The notes under the pieces are model-generated. The model made no database searches and was not told the origin of the DNA. It saw only the letters and a list, made by a program, of their open reading frames with translations. This document shows, in pieces, positions 31,557 to 41,390 of a stretch of 64,000 bases of DNA. The stretch's first letter is position 1. Every line of letters begins with the position of its first letter. Source of the DNA: Acidobacteriaceae bacterium (GTDB lineage Bacteria > Acidobacteriota > Terriglobia > Terriglobales > Acidobacteriaceae); contig PMYL01000023.1 in NCBI GenBank assembly GCA_003170825.1, forward strand, positions 27,998 through 91,997. Reading direction: 5' to 3'. The position numbers and the translations under genes are program-made.

Positions 31557-33011
31557 TTGCGCGTCCACTCCAGACTCACTCGCGAACTCGTCCGCGCACT
31601 CGCTGGCCTGACCCTTGCGCTGGCCATGGCCGCCGGCCTGGCAGACGCCCAGGCAACCGACTCTCTTCCCCCCGCTCCCCAGCCACAACCTCAACCCGTG
31701 CAACAACTTGTCGCGGACGCGCCCATCGTCGCCATGTTCCCGCACCCTGAGGACAGCCGCTACTGGCTCTCCGGCCAGGCCAACATCATCTTCCAGGGCC
31801 GTTTGCCCTTCCATTCCCTCTACCAGGGCTCCAACAGCTTCCGCAACTCGGCCGAATACAAGACCTCCCTGCTGGGCACGATCTACACCGCCCTCCGGCC
31901 CACCCGCTCGATCCGCTACAACACCGACCTGATCCTGGACTTGGAGAGCGCCGGCGGCCGCGGCCTGAGCCAGGCATTGGGACTGGCCGGCTTCACCAAC
32001 CTGGACGTGGTGCGCAACCCCAACCTGGGCCCCACCCCCTATCTGGCCCGTTATCAGATTCACCAGGTCTTCGGCCTGACGCAAGAGACCACCACCCAGG
32101 AACCCGGCCCCTTTGCCCTGGCGCCCAGCGTGCCCGTTCGCCGCGTCGAGTTCCGCGCCGGCAAGCTCACACTCCCCGATTTCTTCGACGCCAACGGCCC
32201 CGGCTCCGACAGCCACTTACAGTTCATGAACTGGACCATCGACAACAACGGCGCATGGGACTACGCCGCCGACACCCGCGGTTACACGGTAGGCGGCATG
32301 GCCGAGTACGACGACAAAATCTGGAGCCTGCGCTACGGCCTCTTCGCCATGCCCACCGTGGCCAACGGCATCGACATGGACTGGGCCTTCAGCCGCGCCC
32401 ACGGCCAGAACGGCGAGTTCGAACTGCGGCACAGCCTTTTTCCAAAACGCAAAGGGACGCAACGCGTCCTTTTCTACGCCAACCGAGCCCACATGGGCAC
32501 TTATCGCGAGGCGGTCAACGCATTCCTGGCCGGGATCGACAAAACCCCCACCATCACCCTCCACGAACACTTCAGCGCGCTCAAGTACGGCTTCGGCTAC
32601 AACACCGAGCAGGAGCTGACGGAGAATCTGCGCGTCTTCGGCCGCTTCGGATGGAACGATGGCAAGACCGAGTCTTTTGCCTACACCGAGGTCGAGCAAA
32701 CGGTTCTTGCCGGCGCCGACTACGCCGGAACCCGCTGGCGCCGCCCGGTGGACAAGATCGGCCTGGCCGTCGTCTCCAACGCCATCAAGAGCGACCACCA
32801 GGAGTATCTGAAATTGGGAGGCCTTGGCTTCCTGCTGGGCGACGGCAACCTCAACTACGGCCGCGAGAACATCGTCGAAAGCTACTACAACTGGCACGCC
32901 TGGCGGGGACTGTTTTACGCACTCGATGTGCAGCACATCGCAAACCCCGGCTACAACCGCGACCGCGGTCCCGCATGGGTGGGCTCAGTCCGGGCGCATG
33001 TGGATTTTTGA
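31557..33011 (+). CDS. Carbohydrate-selective porin, OprB family
   Basis: Signal peptide; barrel pattern; C-terminal FLLGDGNLNYGRENIVESYYNWHAWRGLFYALDVQHIANPGYNRDRGPAWVGSVRAHVDF. Confidence 0.82.
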   Translation: MRVHSRLTRELVRALAGLTLALAMAAGLADAQATDSLPPAPQPQPQPVQQLVADAPIVAMFPHPEDSRYWLSGQANIIFQGRLPFHSLYQGSNSFRNSAEYKTSLLGTIYTALRPTRSIRYNTDLILDLESAGGRGLSQALGLAGFTNLDVVRNPNLGPTPYLARYQIHQVFGLTQETTTQEPGPFALAPSVPVRRVEFRAGKLTLPDFFDANGPGSDSHLQFMNWTIDNNGAWDYAADTRGYTVGGMAEYDDKIWSLRYGLFAMPTVANGIDMDWAFSRAHGQNGEFELRHSLFPKRKGTQRVLFYANRAHMGTYREAVNAFLAGIDKTPTITLHEHFSALKYGFGYNTEQELTENLRVFGRFGWNDGKTESFAYTEVEQTVLAGADYAGTRWRRPVDKIGLAVVSNAIKSDHQEYLKLGGLGFLLGDGNLNYGRENIVESYYNWHAWRGLFYALDVQHIANPGYNRDRGPAWVGSVRAHVDF

Positions 33012-33053
33012 GCCAGGGGACAGGAATTCGTTTTTTAGTGGCCGGCGATCAGC

Positions 33054-33149
33054 TTACTTGCCCTCGCCAGTTGGTTGCCCCTGCGCCTCGGCGGGCAACG
33101 CATAGATCACCTCGCCCGGCTTGGCGTAGTGCAGTTTTTCCCGCGCTTC
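33054..33149 (-). pseudogene. C-terminal fragment of an FtsB/DivIC-like septum formation initiator
   Basis: Minus-strand EAREKLHYAKPGEVIYALPAEAQGQPTGEGK*. Confidence 0.55.
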
Positions 33150-33326
33150 CTGCTCGGCGACGGCGGCCTCGCCTACGGTCACGAAAAAATCTTCGAGTGC
33201 TTCTACACCGCGCACCTCTGGCGCGGCTTCTTCGCCTCCTACGACTTTCAGCACATCAACAATCCGGGCTATAACCAGGCCCGCGGCCCCGTCGCCGTCT
33301 CAGCTGTCCGCTTCCACACCGAATTC
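33144..33326 (+). pseudogene. C-terminal fragment of an OprB-type porin
   Basis: RFLLGDGGLAYGHEKIFECFYTAHLWRGFFASYDFQHINNPGYNQARGPVAVSAVRFHTEF, alignable with the C-terminus of the 31557 porin; no N-terminus. Confidence 0.85.
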
Positions 33327-33556
33327 CGACCATCCGAAGCGGGTTGTACACGCTGGAGATCCACGCCTGTAGGGATCGGAAGCTGGAGGCGGCGAGGCAA
33401 CAAGGGCAGATTCGCCGCCAGCCGGCCGCGTGAAAAAGCCAGGACGCTGGTCTCCGGGCGGTTCCGCGTGACGGAGGACGGAGGACGTGGATTACTTCCG
33501 GATGGGGCTGAAGTTGGCGAAGAGATCGAACTTCTAGCGCAACTGATCTCTGTTCC

Positions 33557-34033
33557 CTACTTCTTTCCCTTGCCGGGCCCACGGCTGCCCAGCAGCCCTT
33601 CCAGCTCTTCCTTGAACTCGCGCACGTCCTTGAAGTCCCGGTAGACCGATGCGAAGCGGATGTAGGCCACCGTGTCCAGCCCCTTCAGGTGCTCCATGAT
33701 CAGTTCACCGATCTCGCTGGTGGTGCGTTCGCGCTCTGGTGCATCGACGAGGAAAGTCTCCGCGGCGTCCACGATGGCCTCAAGTTTGCTGGCCGGCACG
33801 GGCCGTTTCTCGCAGGCGCGGAGCAGGCCGCTGAGCACCTTCTGGCGGTCGAAGCGCTCGCGGCGGCCGTCTTTCTTGACCACCATGTAGGGGATTTCGT
33901 CGATGCGCTCGTAGGTGGTGAAGCGGCGATTGCAGCGCTCGCACTCGCGCCGGCGGCGGATGGAGTCGGCCTCTTTGCTCTCCCGCGAGTCGACGACCCG
34001 GTCCTGACCGAAACCGCAATAGGGACACTTCAT
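33557..34033 (-). CDS. nrdR: Transcriptional repressor NrdR
   Basis: [43 protein letters not shown] zinc ribbon plus ATP-cone. Confidence 0.97.
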   Translation of the reverse strand: MKCPYCGFGQDRVVDSRESKEADSIRRRRECERCNRRFTTYERIDEIPYMVVKKDGRRERFDRQKVLSGLLRACEKRPVPASKLEAIVDAAETFLVDAPERERTTSEIGELIMEHLKGLDTVAYIRFASVYRDFKDVREFKEELEGLLGSRGPGKGKK

Positions 34034-34123
34034 GCTTAGGGAGATTCTACGGCATGGATGGGTGGTAGAGGGAATAGGGCTGCGCGGAGGATAAATCGGT
34101 GCTATTCTGCTTCCGGAAGCGAT

Positions 34124-34432
34124 ATGGAAAGCCCAATTCAGCCTAATCTCGAAGAAATTGCTTGCTTGTGCAGGCGCTTTCAGGTGCGCCGCCTGGCGGT
34201 CTTCGGCTCCCTTCTCCGCGGGGACTTCGACCCGCTTCGCAGCGATGCGGACTTCCTAGTGGAGTTCGAGCCGGTTCCGGTTACGGCCAGGATGCAAAAC
34301 TATCTTGGCTTGCGGGAGGCGCTTGCGTCGCTGCTGTCTCGTCCCGTGGACCTGATCGAGGAGGGCGTGATTCACAATCCTTATATTCTCCAGAGCGTCT
34401 CCGAGCAGAAGCAAGTTCTTTATGCAGCGTGA
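34124..34432 (+). CDS. mntA: MntA-type nucleotidyltransferase antitoxin
   Basis: [23 protein letters not shown] NTase motif; overlaps HEPN partner. Confidence 0.85.
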   Translation: MESPIQPNLEEIACLCRRFQVRRLAVFGSLLRGDFDPLRSDADFLVEFEPVPVTARMQNYLGLREALASLLSRPVDLIEEGVIHNPYILQSVSEQKQVLYAA

Positions 34433-34769
34433 AGCGAAGGCCTATCTTTGGGACATCGCGAATGCGGCGGCAAGCATTCGAGCCTTCACCTCTGGAAAGG
34501 ACTTGAATGCCTATCTGCATGATGAGCTGTTGCGTGCGGCCGTCGAACGTAAGTTCGGGATCGTGGGTGAGGCGCTTTCCCAATTACTGCGCAATTTTCC
34601 GTTGTATCGCGACAAGATCACGCTGGTTGGAGACATCATTGCGTTCCGCAACCAGATCGTTCATGGCTACGCAACCGTGAGAGACGACATGGTGTGGGAG
34701 ATTGTTCAGGTCTATCTTCCCCGGCTGCACAGGGAAGTTGCGGAATTGCTCGAAATGCCGGAGAGCTAG
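34422..34769 (+). CDS. hepT: HepT-like HEPN ribonuclease toxin (DUF86)
   Basis: RNQIVHGY (RX4HXY) motif; DELLRAAVERKFGIVGEALSQL. Confidence 0.88.
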   Translation: MQREAKAYLWDIANAAASIRAFTSGKDLNAYLHDELLRAAVERKFGIVGEALSQLLRNFPLYRDKITLVGDIIAFRNQIVHGYATVRDDMVWEIVQVYLPRLHREVAELLEMPES

Positions 34770-34814
34770 ACAGCAATCGATTGAATCGGGCAACTCTCCA
34801 GGCCTTTTAGGCGG

Positions 34815-36005
34815 TCAGCTCAGAAACTCGGCAATCGCCGCAACCACCGTCTGCTGCTCGTCTTCGCGGAGTTCGGGGAAGATGGGTAGGGCCAGGACTT
34901 CGTGGGCGGCGCGCTCGGCTTCAGGGAAGCTGCCTTCGGCGTAGCCGAGCCCCTTCAAGGCTTCCTGCAGGTGGAGCGGGACGGGGTAGTAGATCTCCGA
35001 GCCGATCTTGCGGGCGGTGAGGAACTCGCGCAGGGCGTCACGGCGTGGGGTGCGGATGACGTATTGGTGCCAGACGTGGCGGCTGCCGGGAACCTCGTGG
35101 GGCAGGACGATGCCGTGGGTTGTATAGGTGCCGGATTCGGCTAGGCCTGCAGCGGCAAAGAGGGCATGGTAGCGCTCGGCCACTATGCGCCGGGCCTGGT
35201 TCCAGCCTTCGATGTACTTGAGCTTGACGTTGAGGATCGCGCCCTGAATGCCGTCGAGGCGCGCGTTCCAGCCCACCTCGTCGTGGTGGTAGCGGCGGCG
35301 CATGCCGTGCTGGCGCAGCATCCGCACGTGCTCGGCCAGTTCGTCAGAATTAGTGGTGACCATGCCGGCGTCTCCGGCGGCGCTCAGGTTTTTTGTGGGA
35401 TAAAAGCTGAAGGCGGCGGTGGTGCCGAGTGCCCCCGCTTTCACTCCCTTCCACTCCGCGCCCCAGGCTTGGGCGGCGTCTTCAATGAGGGTCAAGTCAT
35501 GCTCTCGTCCGAGACGGGCAAAAGAGGTCCAATCGGCGCACTGGCCGTAAAGATGAACCGGCAGGATGGCCTTGACCGCTTCGCCTTGCGGGCCTTTCAG
35601 AACGGTCTCCACGGCGTTCGGGTCCAGGTTGAAGGTTCCGGGGTCGATGTCGGCCAGAACCGGAGTGGCGCCGGCGCGGAGGATGGCGCTCACCGAGGCG
35701 AAGAAGCTGAAAGGGGTGGTGACGATGGCCGTACCGGGGCCGATTCCGGCGGCGGCCAAGGCCAGCCAGAGGGCATCGGTGCCCGAGGAGCAGCCCAGCG
35801 CGTGGGCCACGCCCAGTTGCTCCTGGGCGGCGCGCTCAAAGGCGGCTACCGGCTCGCCAAGGATGAACTGCTGCGTCTCAAGCACGTGGGCGACCGCATC
35901 CAGCAATTCCTGGTGGAGCGGACGGTACTGGCGCTTGAGGTCCAGCATGGGCACCGGCTGGGAGGTTGCGGCGGAACTCCGCGGAGGGGTGAGAGCATCT
36001 TGCAC
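34815..36005 (-). CDS. DegT/DnrJ/EryC1/StrS family aminotransferase
   Basis: GCSSGTDALWLAL; LIEDAAQAWGAEWKG; FSFYPTKNLSAAGDAGMV. Confidence 0.92.
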   Translation of the reverse strand: MQDALTPPRSSAATSQPVPMLDLKRQYRPLHQELLDAVAHVLETQQFILGEPVAAFERAAQEQLGVAHALGCSSGTDALWLALAAAGIGPGTAIVTTPFSFFASVSAILRAGATPVLADIDPGTFNLDPNAVETVLKGPQGEAVKAILPVHLYGQCADWTSFARLGREHDLTLIEDAAQAWGAEWKGVKAGALGTTAAFSFYPTKNLSAAGDAGMVTTNSDELAEHVRMLRQHGMRRRYHHDEVGWNARLDGIQGAILNVKLKYIEGWNQARRIVAERYHALFAAAGLAESGTYTTHGIVLPHEVPGSRHVWHQYVIRTPRRDALREFLTARKIGSEIYYPVPLHLQEALKGLGYAEGSFPEAERAAHEVLALPIFPELREDEQQTVVAAIAEFLS

Positions 36006-36263
36006 CCGTTCATTTTACCAGCCGCTGAGGGCGCCGCGTCCCACGGCGAGGCGGCGCAAACCGGCTCCAGGGTCGTGGTTGCGCACCAAAGTTTATCTGA
36101 AAAATGCTACAGAGTTGAAAAGGCCCGTGAATCCCTATAATCTTGTCACATTGCGGGATCAGGCGGCTCCGGGACTTCCGGCGCCGTGCCCGGCGATTTG
36201 TTTTTTCACGCACGCGCAGTTCGGCTGCATCCAACCCCTCTAAGGAAAGCAGGAGATCGGCAC

Positions 36264-36578
36264 ATGGAAAACAAGCCGGCACAAAACATTCAGGATACCT
36301 TTCTGAACACGGTCCGCAAGGACAAGACCCCCATCACGATTTATCTGGTCAGCGGCGTCAAGCTCACCGGAAAGATCCGGTCCTTCGACAAGTATTCGGT
36401 GCTGCTGGAAAACAACAGCCAGGAGCAGTTGATCTTCAAGCACGCCATTTCGACGGTGGTGAGCAACCGGGGAGTGATGTATAGCGAGCATCGTCCGGTG
36501 GCCGCGCAGACGGGGATTGCCCCATCGCCGATGGGCGCCGTGCCGTCCGCGCCGTCAGCCGTTGAGGAGCAGCGATAG
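36264..36578 (+). CDS. hfq: RNA chaperone Hfq
   Basis: [58 protein letters not shown]. Confidence 0.95.
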   Translation: MENKPAQNIQDTFLNTVRKDKTPITIYLVSGVKLTGKIRSFDKYSVLLENNSQEQLIFKHAISTVVSNRGVMYSEHRPVAAQTGIAPSPMGAVPSAPSAVEEQR

Positions 36579-36598
36579 TAGGCGGGGAGCGGTCTCAG

Positions 36599-38095
36599 TT
36601 GGCCGTTGAGGAGAGCAGGACTGGCGGCTCCGGCATCCGGCCCGGGTCCCCGGCCCACCGCGGCGGGGGCATTCGTCGCGGGGATGGAGGGCCGGAGCGG
36701 GCGGTCCTGGTAGGGGTGGATATCGGGGTCCGCTCCCGCGGCAACCGCGCAGCCCAGGCAGGCGCGCGGCTGGCGGCTGCGCGCGCGGACGGCGGCGCCC
36801 GCGACGAGGATGCGCCGGAGTCCGCCGATTTCCTTCGTTCAGGCGTTTCCCCGGCGGGGCCGGCTTCGGCGCGTTCGTCAACGGAACTGGACGCGGAAGA
36901 GTCTCTCGCCGAGTTTCGCGAACTGGTTTCGAGCGCGGGCGGGGTGGTGGCTGCGGAGCTGATGCAACGGCGATCGCGGCCCGATCCGGCCACGCTCGTC
37001 GGCGCCGGCAAAGTGGAAGAGATTGCCGGAGTGGCCGCTTCCACCGAGGCGGACCTGGTGCTCTTCGACCACGACCTCACGCCTACGCAACTGCGCAATC
37101 TTGAGGCCGCGCTGCCTTGCCGGGTGCTGGACCGCACGCAGTTGATCCTGGACATTTTTGCGCGTCACGCGCGGACCCGCGAGGGGCAGTTGCAGGTGGA
37201 GCTGGCGCAGCTTGAGTACATGCTGCCGCGGCTCACCGGCAAAGGCAAGGCGATGTCGCAGTTGGGCGGCGGCATCGGCACCCGAGGTCCAGGCGAAACC
37301 AAACTAGAGACGGATCGCCGACGGATTCAGAGCCGCATCGACCATTTGAAGCTGGAACTGGAGGCCGTGCGTCGCGTTCGCAAGCAGCAGCGGCAGCGGC
37401 GCGAGTCGGTTCCGGTGCCCACGGTGGCGCTGGTGGGCTACACCAACGCCGGCAAGAGCACTCTCTTCAACCGGCTGACCGGCGCTCAGGTGCTGCAGTC
37501 GCCGCGCATGTTCGCGACGCTCGACCCGAAGCTGCGCGCCATCGAGCTGCCCAGCCGCCGCAAGGTGCTCTTGTCGGACACGGTCGGCTTCATCCGCAAC
37601 CTCCCGCACACGCTGGTCATCAGCTTCCGCGCCACGCTGGAAGAGGTGGCACAGGCCGAGGTGCTGCTGCACATCCGCGACGCCGCTTCAACTTATGGTG
37701 AGGAGCAGAAAACTCAAGTCGAAAAGGTTCTGGGCGAGTTGGAGTCCCTCGGCAAGCCACGCATCGAGGTGCTGAACAAGGTCGACCTGCTGGACGAGCA
37801 CGAGCGCCAAGGGCTGCTGGATCGGCTTCAGGCCGGGGGCGAGGTGGCCGTCTCGGCGCGCACCGGGGAGGGAATGGACGCGCTGCTCAGGGCCATCGAC
37901 CGGGCTTTGCACTCCGATCCGGTGATCGACGCCGAGTTGCGTGTCCCGCAGCAGGAAGGCGCGGTGCTGGCGGCCATCGAAGCGGGCATGATCGTGCATA
38001 GCAGAGAGTACGAAGGCAACCTGGTCCGGCTCACTGTGAGCGGTCCTGCGTCGCTCGTTGGGCGGCTGCGTCCGTACCGGCTGCGGGACGATTAA
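36599..38095 (+). CDS. hflX: GTPase HflX
   Basis: [48 protein letters not shown]; follows hfq. Confidence 0.95.
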   Translation: MAVEESRTGGSGIRPGSPAHRGGGIRRGDGGPERAVLVGVDIGVRSRGNRAAQAGARLAAARADGGARDEDAPESADFLRSGVSPAGPASARSSTELDAEESLAEFRELVSSAGGVVAAELMQRRSRPDPATLVGAGKVEEIAGVAASTEADLVLFDHDLTPTQLRNLEAALPCRVLDRTQLILDIFARHARTREGQLQVELAQLEYMLPRLTGKGKAMSQLGGGIGTRGPGETKLETDRRRIQSRIDHLKLELEAVRRVRKQQRQRRESVPVPTVALVGYTNAGKSTLFNRLTGAQVLQSPRMFATLDPKLRAIELPSRRKVLLSDTVGFIRNLPHTLVISFRATLEEVAQAEVLLHIRDAASTYGEEQKTQVEKVLGELESLGKPRIEVLNKVDLLDEHERQGLLDRLQAGGEVAVSARTGEGMDALLRAIDRALHSDPVIDAELRVPQQEGAVLAAIEAGMIVHSREYEGNLVRLTVSGPASLVGRLRPYRLRDD

Positions 38096-38250
38096 GCGTC
38101 TTTTCATCGATGCGCGCTGCCGGGCGGCCTATAGTGAAGTGTTCCGGCTGCCAGGGTTTCACGTCCACACGTTGCAGCACATCATGCCACCGAGCGCGGC
38201 AGTAGCCGGCAGAACCGGAATCCCGTCGCCCGGGTGGAGGCTGTGGTGCG

Positions 38251-39387
38251 CTATCCCCGCTCCTCCATGGGAATCCAGTGGGCGGGGTAGACGGGGCCGA
38301 TGTACTCGGCGCGGGGGCGGATGAGGCGGTTGTCGTCCAACTGCTCGATGATGTGGGCGGTCCAGCCGGCGATGCGGCTGATGGCGAAGATGGGCGTGTA
38401 GAGGTCGATGTCGATGCCCAGTGTGGCGTAGGTGGAGGCGGAGTAGAAATCCACGTTGGCGTTCAGCTTCTTGTCGGCGTTGATGTAGAGCTCGATGGCG
38501 CGGGAATAATCGAACCATTTGGGCATGCCGGCGTCCTTGCCGAGCTGCTCGCTCATCTTGCGCAGGTGGGTGGCGCGGGGGTCCTCGGTTTTATAAACGC
38601 GGTGGCCAAAGCCGGAGATTTTCTGCTTGGCGGCCAGCATGCTCTTGACGTATTCGACCGGATCGGCGCCGGCTTTATCGATGGCGTAGAGCAGGCGCAT
38701 CACGCCCTCGTTGGCGCCGCCGTGGAGCGGCCCTTTGAGCGCGCCGATGGCGCCGGTGACGGCCGAGTGGATGTCTGCCAGGGTGGCGGCGATGACGCGG
38801 GCGGCAAAGGTGGAGGCGTTCAGTTCATGCTCGGCATGCAGGACCAGCGCCATGTCCATGGTCCTGACGGCGGTTTCCGAAGGCATCACGCCGTTCAGCA
38901 TCCACAGGAAGTTGGCGGCGTGGTTCAGCGAGCGGTCAGGCGGCACAATCTCACGGCCCTTGCGCAGCCGGTCGAAAATGGCCACCAGCATGGCGATCTG
39001 CGCAGTGAGGTTATAGCTCTTGCGCACGTTGGCGTCGTGAGAGTTGTCTTTCTCGTCGGCGTCGTAAAAGCTGAGCGCGGAGACGGCGGTGCGCAGCACT
39101 TCCATGGGCGTGGCCGAGGTGGGAAATGCGCGCAGCATGTCGACCATGCGCTGGTCGAGCGACCGGGCGAGCGCCAGTTGCGACTGGAACTCGCGCAGCT
39201 CCAGCTGGTTGGGCAGGATGCCGTTCCACAGCAGGTAGGTGGTCTCCTCGAAGGTCGAGTTCACGGCCAGTTCGTGAATGTCGATGCCGCGATAGGCCAG
39301 CACTCCCGCGTCTCCGTCGATCCAACAGATCCCGGAGTTGGCCGCAACAATTCCTTCCAGACCCTTCCCTGCGCCAGCAGTCGACAT
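38251..39387 (-). CDS. gltA: Citrate synthase
   Basis: LHAEHELNASTFAARV; GALKGPLHGGANE; ISGFGHRVYKTEDPRA; start at MSTAGAGKGLEGIVAA. Confidence 0.94.
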   Translation of the reverse strand: MSTAGAGKGLEGIVAANSGICWIDGDAGVLAYRGIDIHELAVNSTFEETTYLLWNGILPNQLELREFQSQLALARSLDQRMVDMLRAFPTSATPMEVLRTAVSALSFYDADEKDNSHDANVRKSYNLTAQIAMLVAIFDRLRKGREIVPPDRSLNHAANFLWMLNGVMPSETAVRTMDMALVLHAEHELNASTFAARVIAATLADIHSAVTGAIGALKGPLHGGANEGVMRLLYAIDKAGADPVEYVKSMLAAKQKISGFGHRVYKTEDPRATHLRKMSEQLGKDAGMPKWFDYSRAIELYINADKKLNANVDFYSASTYATLGIDIDLYTPIFAISRIAGWTAHIIEQLDDNRLIRPRAEYIGPVYPAHWIPMEERG

Positions 39388-39835
39388 ACCTTCGGATCTC
39401 CCCCTTGCGATGTTTTTTTGGCGGTTGCGGCGGATGTCCTGGCCTTTGAAAAGAGCCCGGCGCCTGAAAATGCAGTAAAGATGTTTATATCGTAGCGATT
39501 CCATACTTGTCACGGAGCGCGGGAAAACAGGGGCCTCAGGGCCGCTGGACCATCGTGGCCGGCGAGCGTCCGACGGGCTGGGCGCAATTTCCCCGCGCGT
39601 CCTGTATCCTTATCTATATTCTGTCGATTCTCCCGGAGGCGCGCCGAGCGGAAATTCTGGCGCTCGACAGGGAGGGCTGGATTTCCGCGAAGACACGGGA
39701 GATTCCAGGGCAAGAATCCTCGAAACGGCGTCTAAAGGAACAGAATGTCGCCATCACCAGGGCCTGAGGCCGCATGCACAGGCCCGAAAAAGCGGTTCGC
39801 TGAACGGGCCGCGAGAGAGACGAAAGGCAAAACAC

Positions 39836-40672
39836 ATGAGTGAAGTTGACGATACCCAAAGAACCTACTCCGGCGCATTGCTTGCGGTGCTCGCCGTGGC
39901 CCTTTTGGCCGCGCTGGGCGGCCTGATCTGGAGCTACACGCTCAGCGGCCGGCTAACAAGCCAGGAAGCCGCGCTGACCGAAGCCAAGGAGCAGAACAAG
40001 AATCTGTCTGCGGAACTGCGCGAGACCGACGCCCGCCTCAAGGTGGCCACCGAAGAACTGGGCCAATCCCTGGGGTTGACGCAGAAGCAGATGGACGCCC
40101 GCGCCCAGGAGATCATTCACCGCGAGCAGGCCGACGAGGCCAATGCCAAACGGCTGGAGGCCGCACAGAAGGAGACCGCGCAGCAGATCACGGCCGTCTC
40201 CGGGGCGGTCACCGACGTGAAGACCGACGTGGGCGGGGTGAAGACCGATTTGGGCAAGACGCAGAGCGACCTGGCCAACGCGGTGACCCAGTTGACGTCG
40301 ATGAAGGGGGATTTGAACGGCCACAGCAGCTTGATTGCCCGCAACCACGACGAGTTGGATCTGCTCAGGCACAAGGGCGACCGCACCTACTATGAGTTCA
40401 CCCTGACCAAGGGCCAGAAGAAGCCCGTGGGCACGGTGAGCCTGGAGCTGAAAAAGGCCGACGGCAAGAAGAACACCTTCAACCTGGAGGTGACTTCAGA
40501 CGACAAGACCGTCCCCAAGAACAACAGGGGAGTGTTCGAGCCGCTGCAGTTTTACAGCGGCAAGGACCCGCTGCTCTTTGAGATCGTGGTGAACGCGGTC
40601 AATTCAAACAAGCAGGTTACCGGGTACCTGTCGGTGCCCAAGAGCGCGCCGGCTCCTCCTACTGTTCAATAA
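39836..40672 (+). CDS. Hypothetical membrane-anchored coiled-coil protein
   Basis: N-terminal TM helix followed by long coiled coil. Confidence 0.7.
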   Translation: MSEVDDTQRTYSGALLAVLAVALLAALGGLIWSYTLSGRLTSQEAALTEAKEQNKNLSAELRETDARLKVATEELGQSLGLTQKQMDARAQEIIHREQADEANAKRLEAAQKETAQQITAVSGAVTDVKTDVGGVKTDLGKTQSDLANAVTQLTSMKGDLNGHSSLIARNHDELDLLRHKGDRTYYEFTLTKGQKKPVGTVSLELKKADGKKNTFNLEVTSDDKTVPKNNRGVFEPLQFYSGKDPLLFEIVVNAVNSNKQVTGYLSVPKSAPAPPTVQ

Positions 40673-41282
40673 CCGCGCCGGGAGGGGGTGCGAGCACCAG
40701 GCTTTGCTGGTAGCGGAAGGCAAAGGTGAAGTTCAGATTTTTGCGCGCATCCCACTCCTGCTTGCTCAGACGAAAGGCCGAAACGATGGATCCCTCCACG
40801 GTCTGGCCGGGGTCGATGGTCGTCTCCATGGACAGCGCCTTGCCGTGCGGCGCCGGCATCTCCGGATAGGCGAGAAACACCCGGTCATAATCGGCCGCCG
40901 TTGCCGCGTAGCTGGAGTGGATGCCGTCGTTGAGCGTGGCATTGGCCGTGATGTTGTGCAGAAAGAGCGGATGCATGCTCTGGTTATGCAGCTTGACCAG
41001 GGCGAAGACATACACCTGGTCGAAGCTCTTCTGGGGCATGGGTGCGCCGTTGGCGTCGAACTCAGGGGTCACGGTGAGTTGCGGGTGGACCCACACCTGC
41101 TCAATTTCTCCACTGGCGATGGGCGGCTTTTGCCCGGCGATCACGTAGATCGCGATGGCGAGGGTGACCAGCACGGCGGCGACCACGGTGGCCCAGACCA
41201 CGTGGCTGGAACCCTTTGTATAGTCCTCACCTGGGGCGGCATCGTCCAATTCTTCCGGGGAATCCTGCTGGAGAAGGCTCAT
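40659..41282 (-). CDS. Hypothetical membrane protein
   Basis: Single TM; overlaps the 39836 gene tail-to-tail by 14 bp. Confidence 0.65.
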   Translation of the reverse strand: MSLLQQDSPEELDDAAPGEDYTKGSSHVVWATVVAAVLVTLAIAIYVIAGQKPPIASGEIEQVWVHPQLTVTPEFDANGAPMPQKSFDQVYVFALVKLHNQSMHPLFLHNITANATLNDGIHSSYAATAADYDRVFLAYPEMPAPHGKALSMETTIDPGQTVEGSIVSAFRLSKQEWDARKNLNFTFAFRYQQSLVLAPPPGAVIEQ

Positions 41283-41390
41283 CGCGCCCTTATCTTATCT
41301 CCACCAGTGCAAAGCAGGCTATGAATTCGTATGCACTGTTGCGGGAAAGTGCATACTTCTGCACTGAAAGCGGTGCCTTTTTGCTCCGGC

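Noticed and set aside
33256-33582. 108-aa minus-strand ORF next to nrdR
   Set aside because: Overlaps the porin remnant and degraded sequence; no recognisable motif
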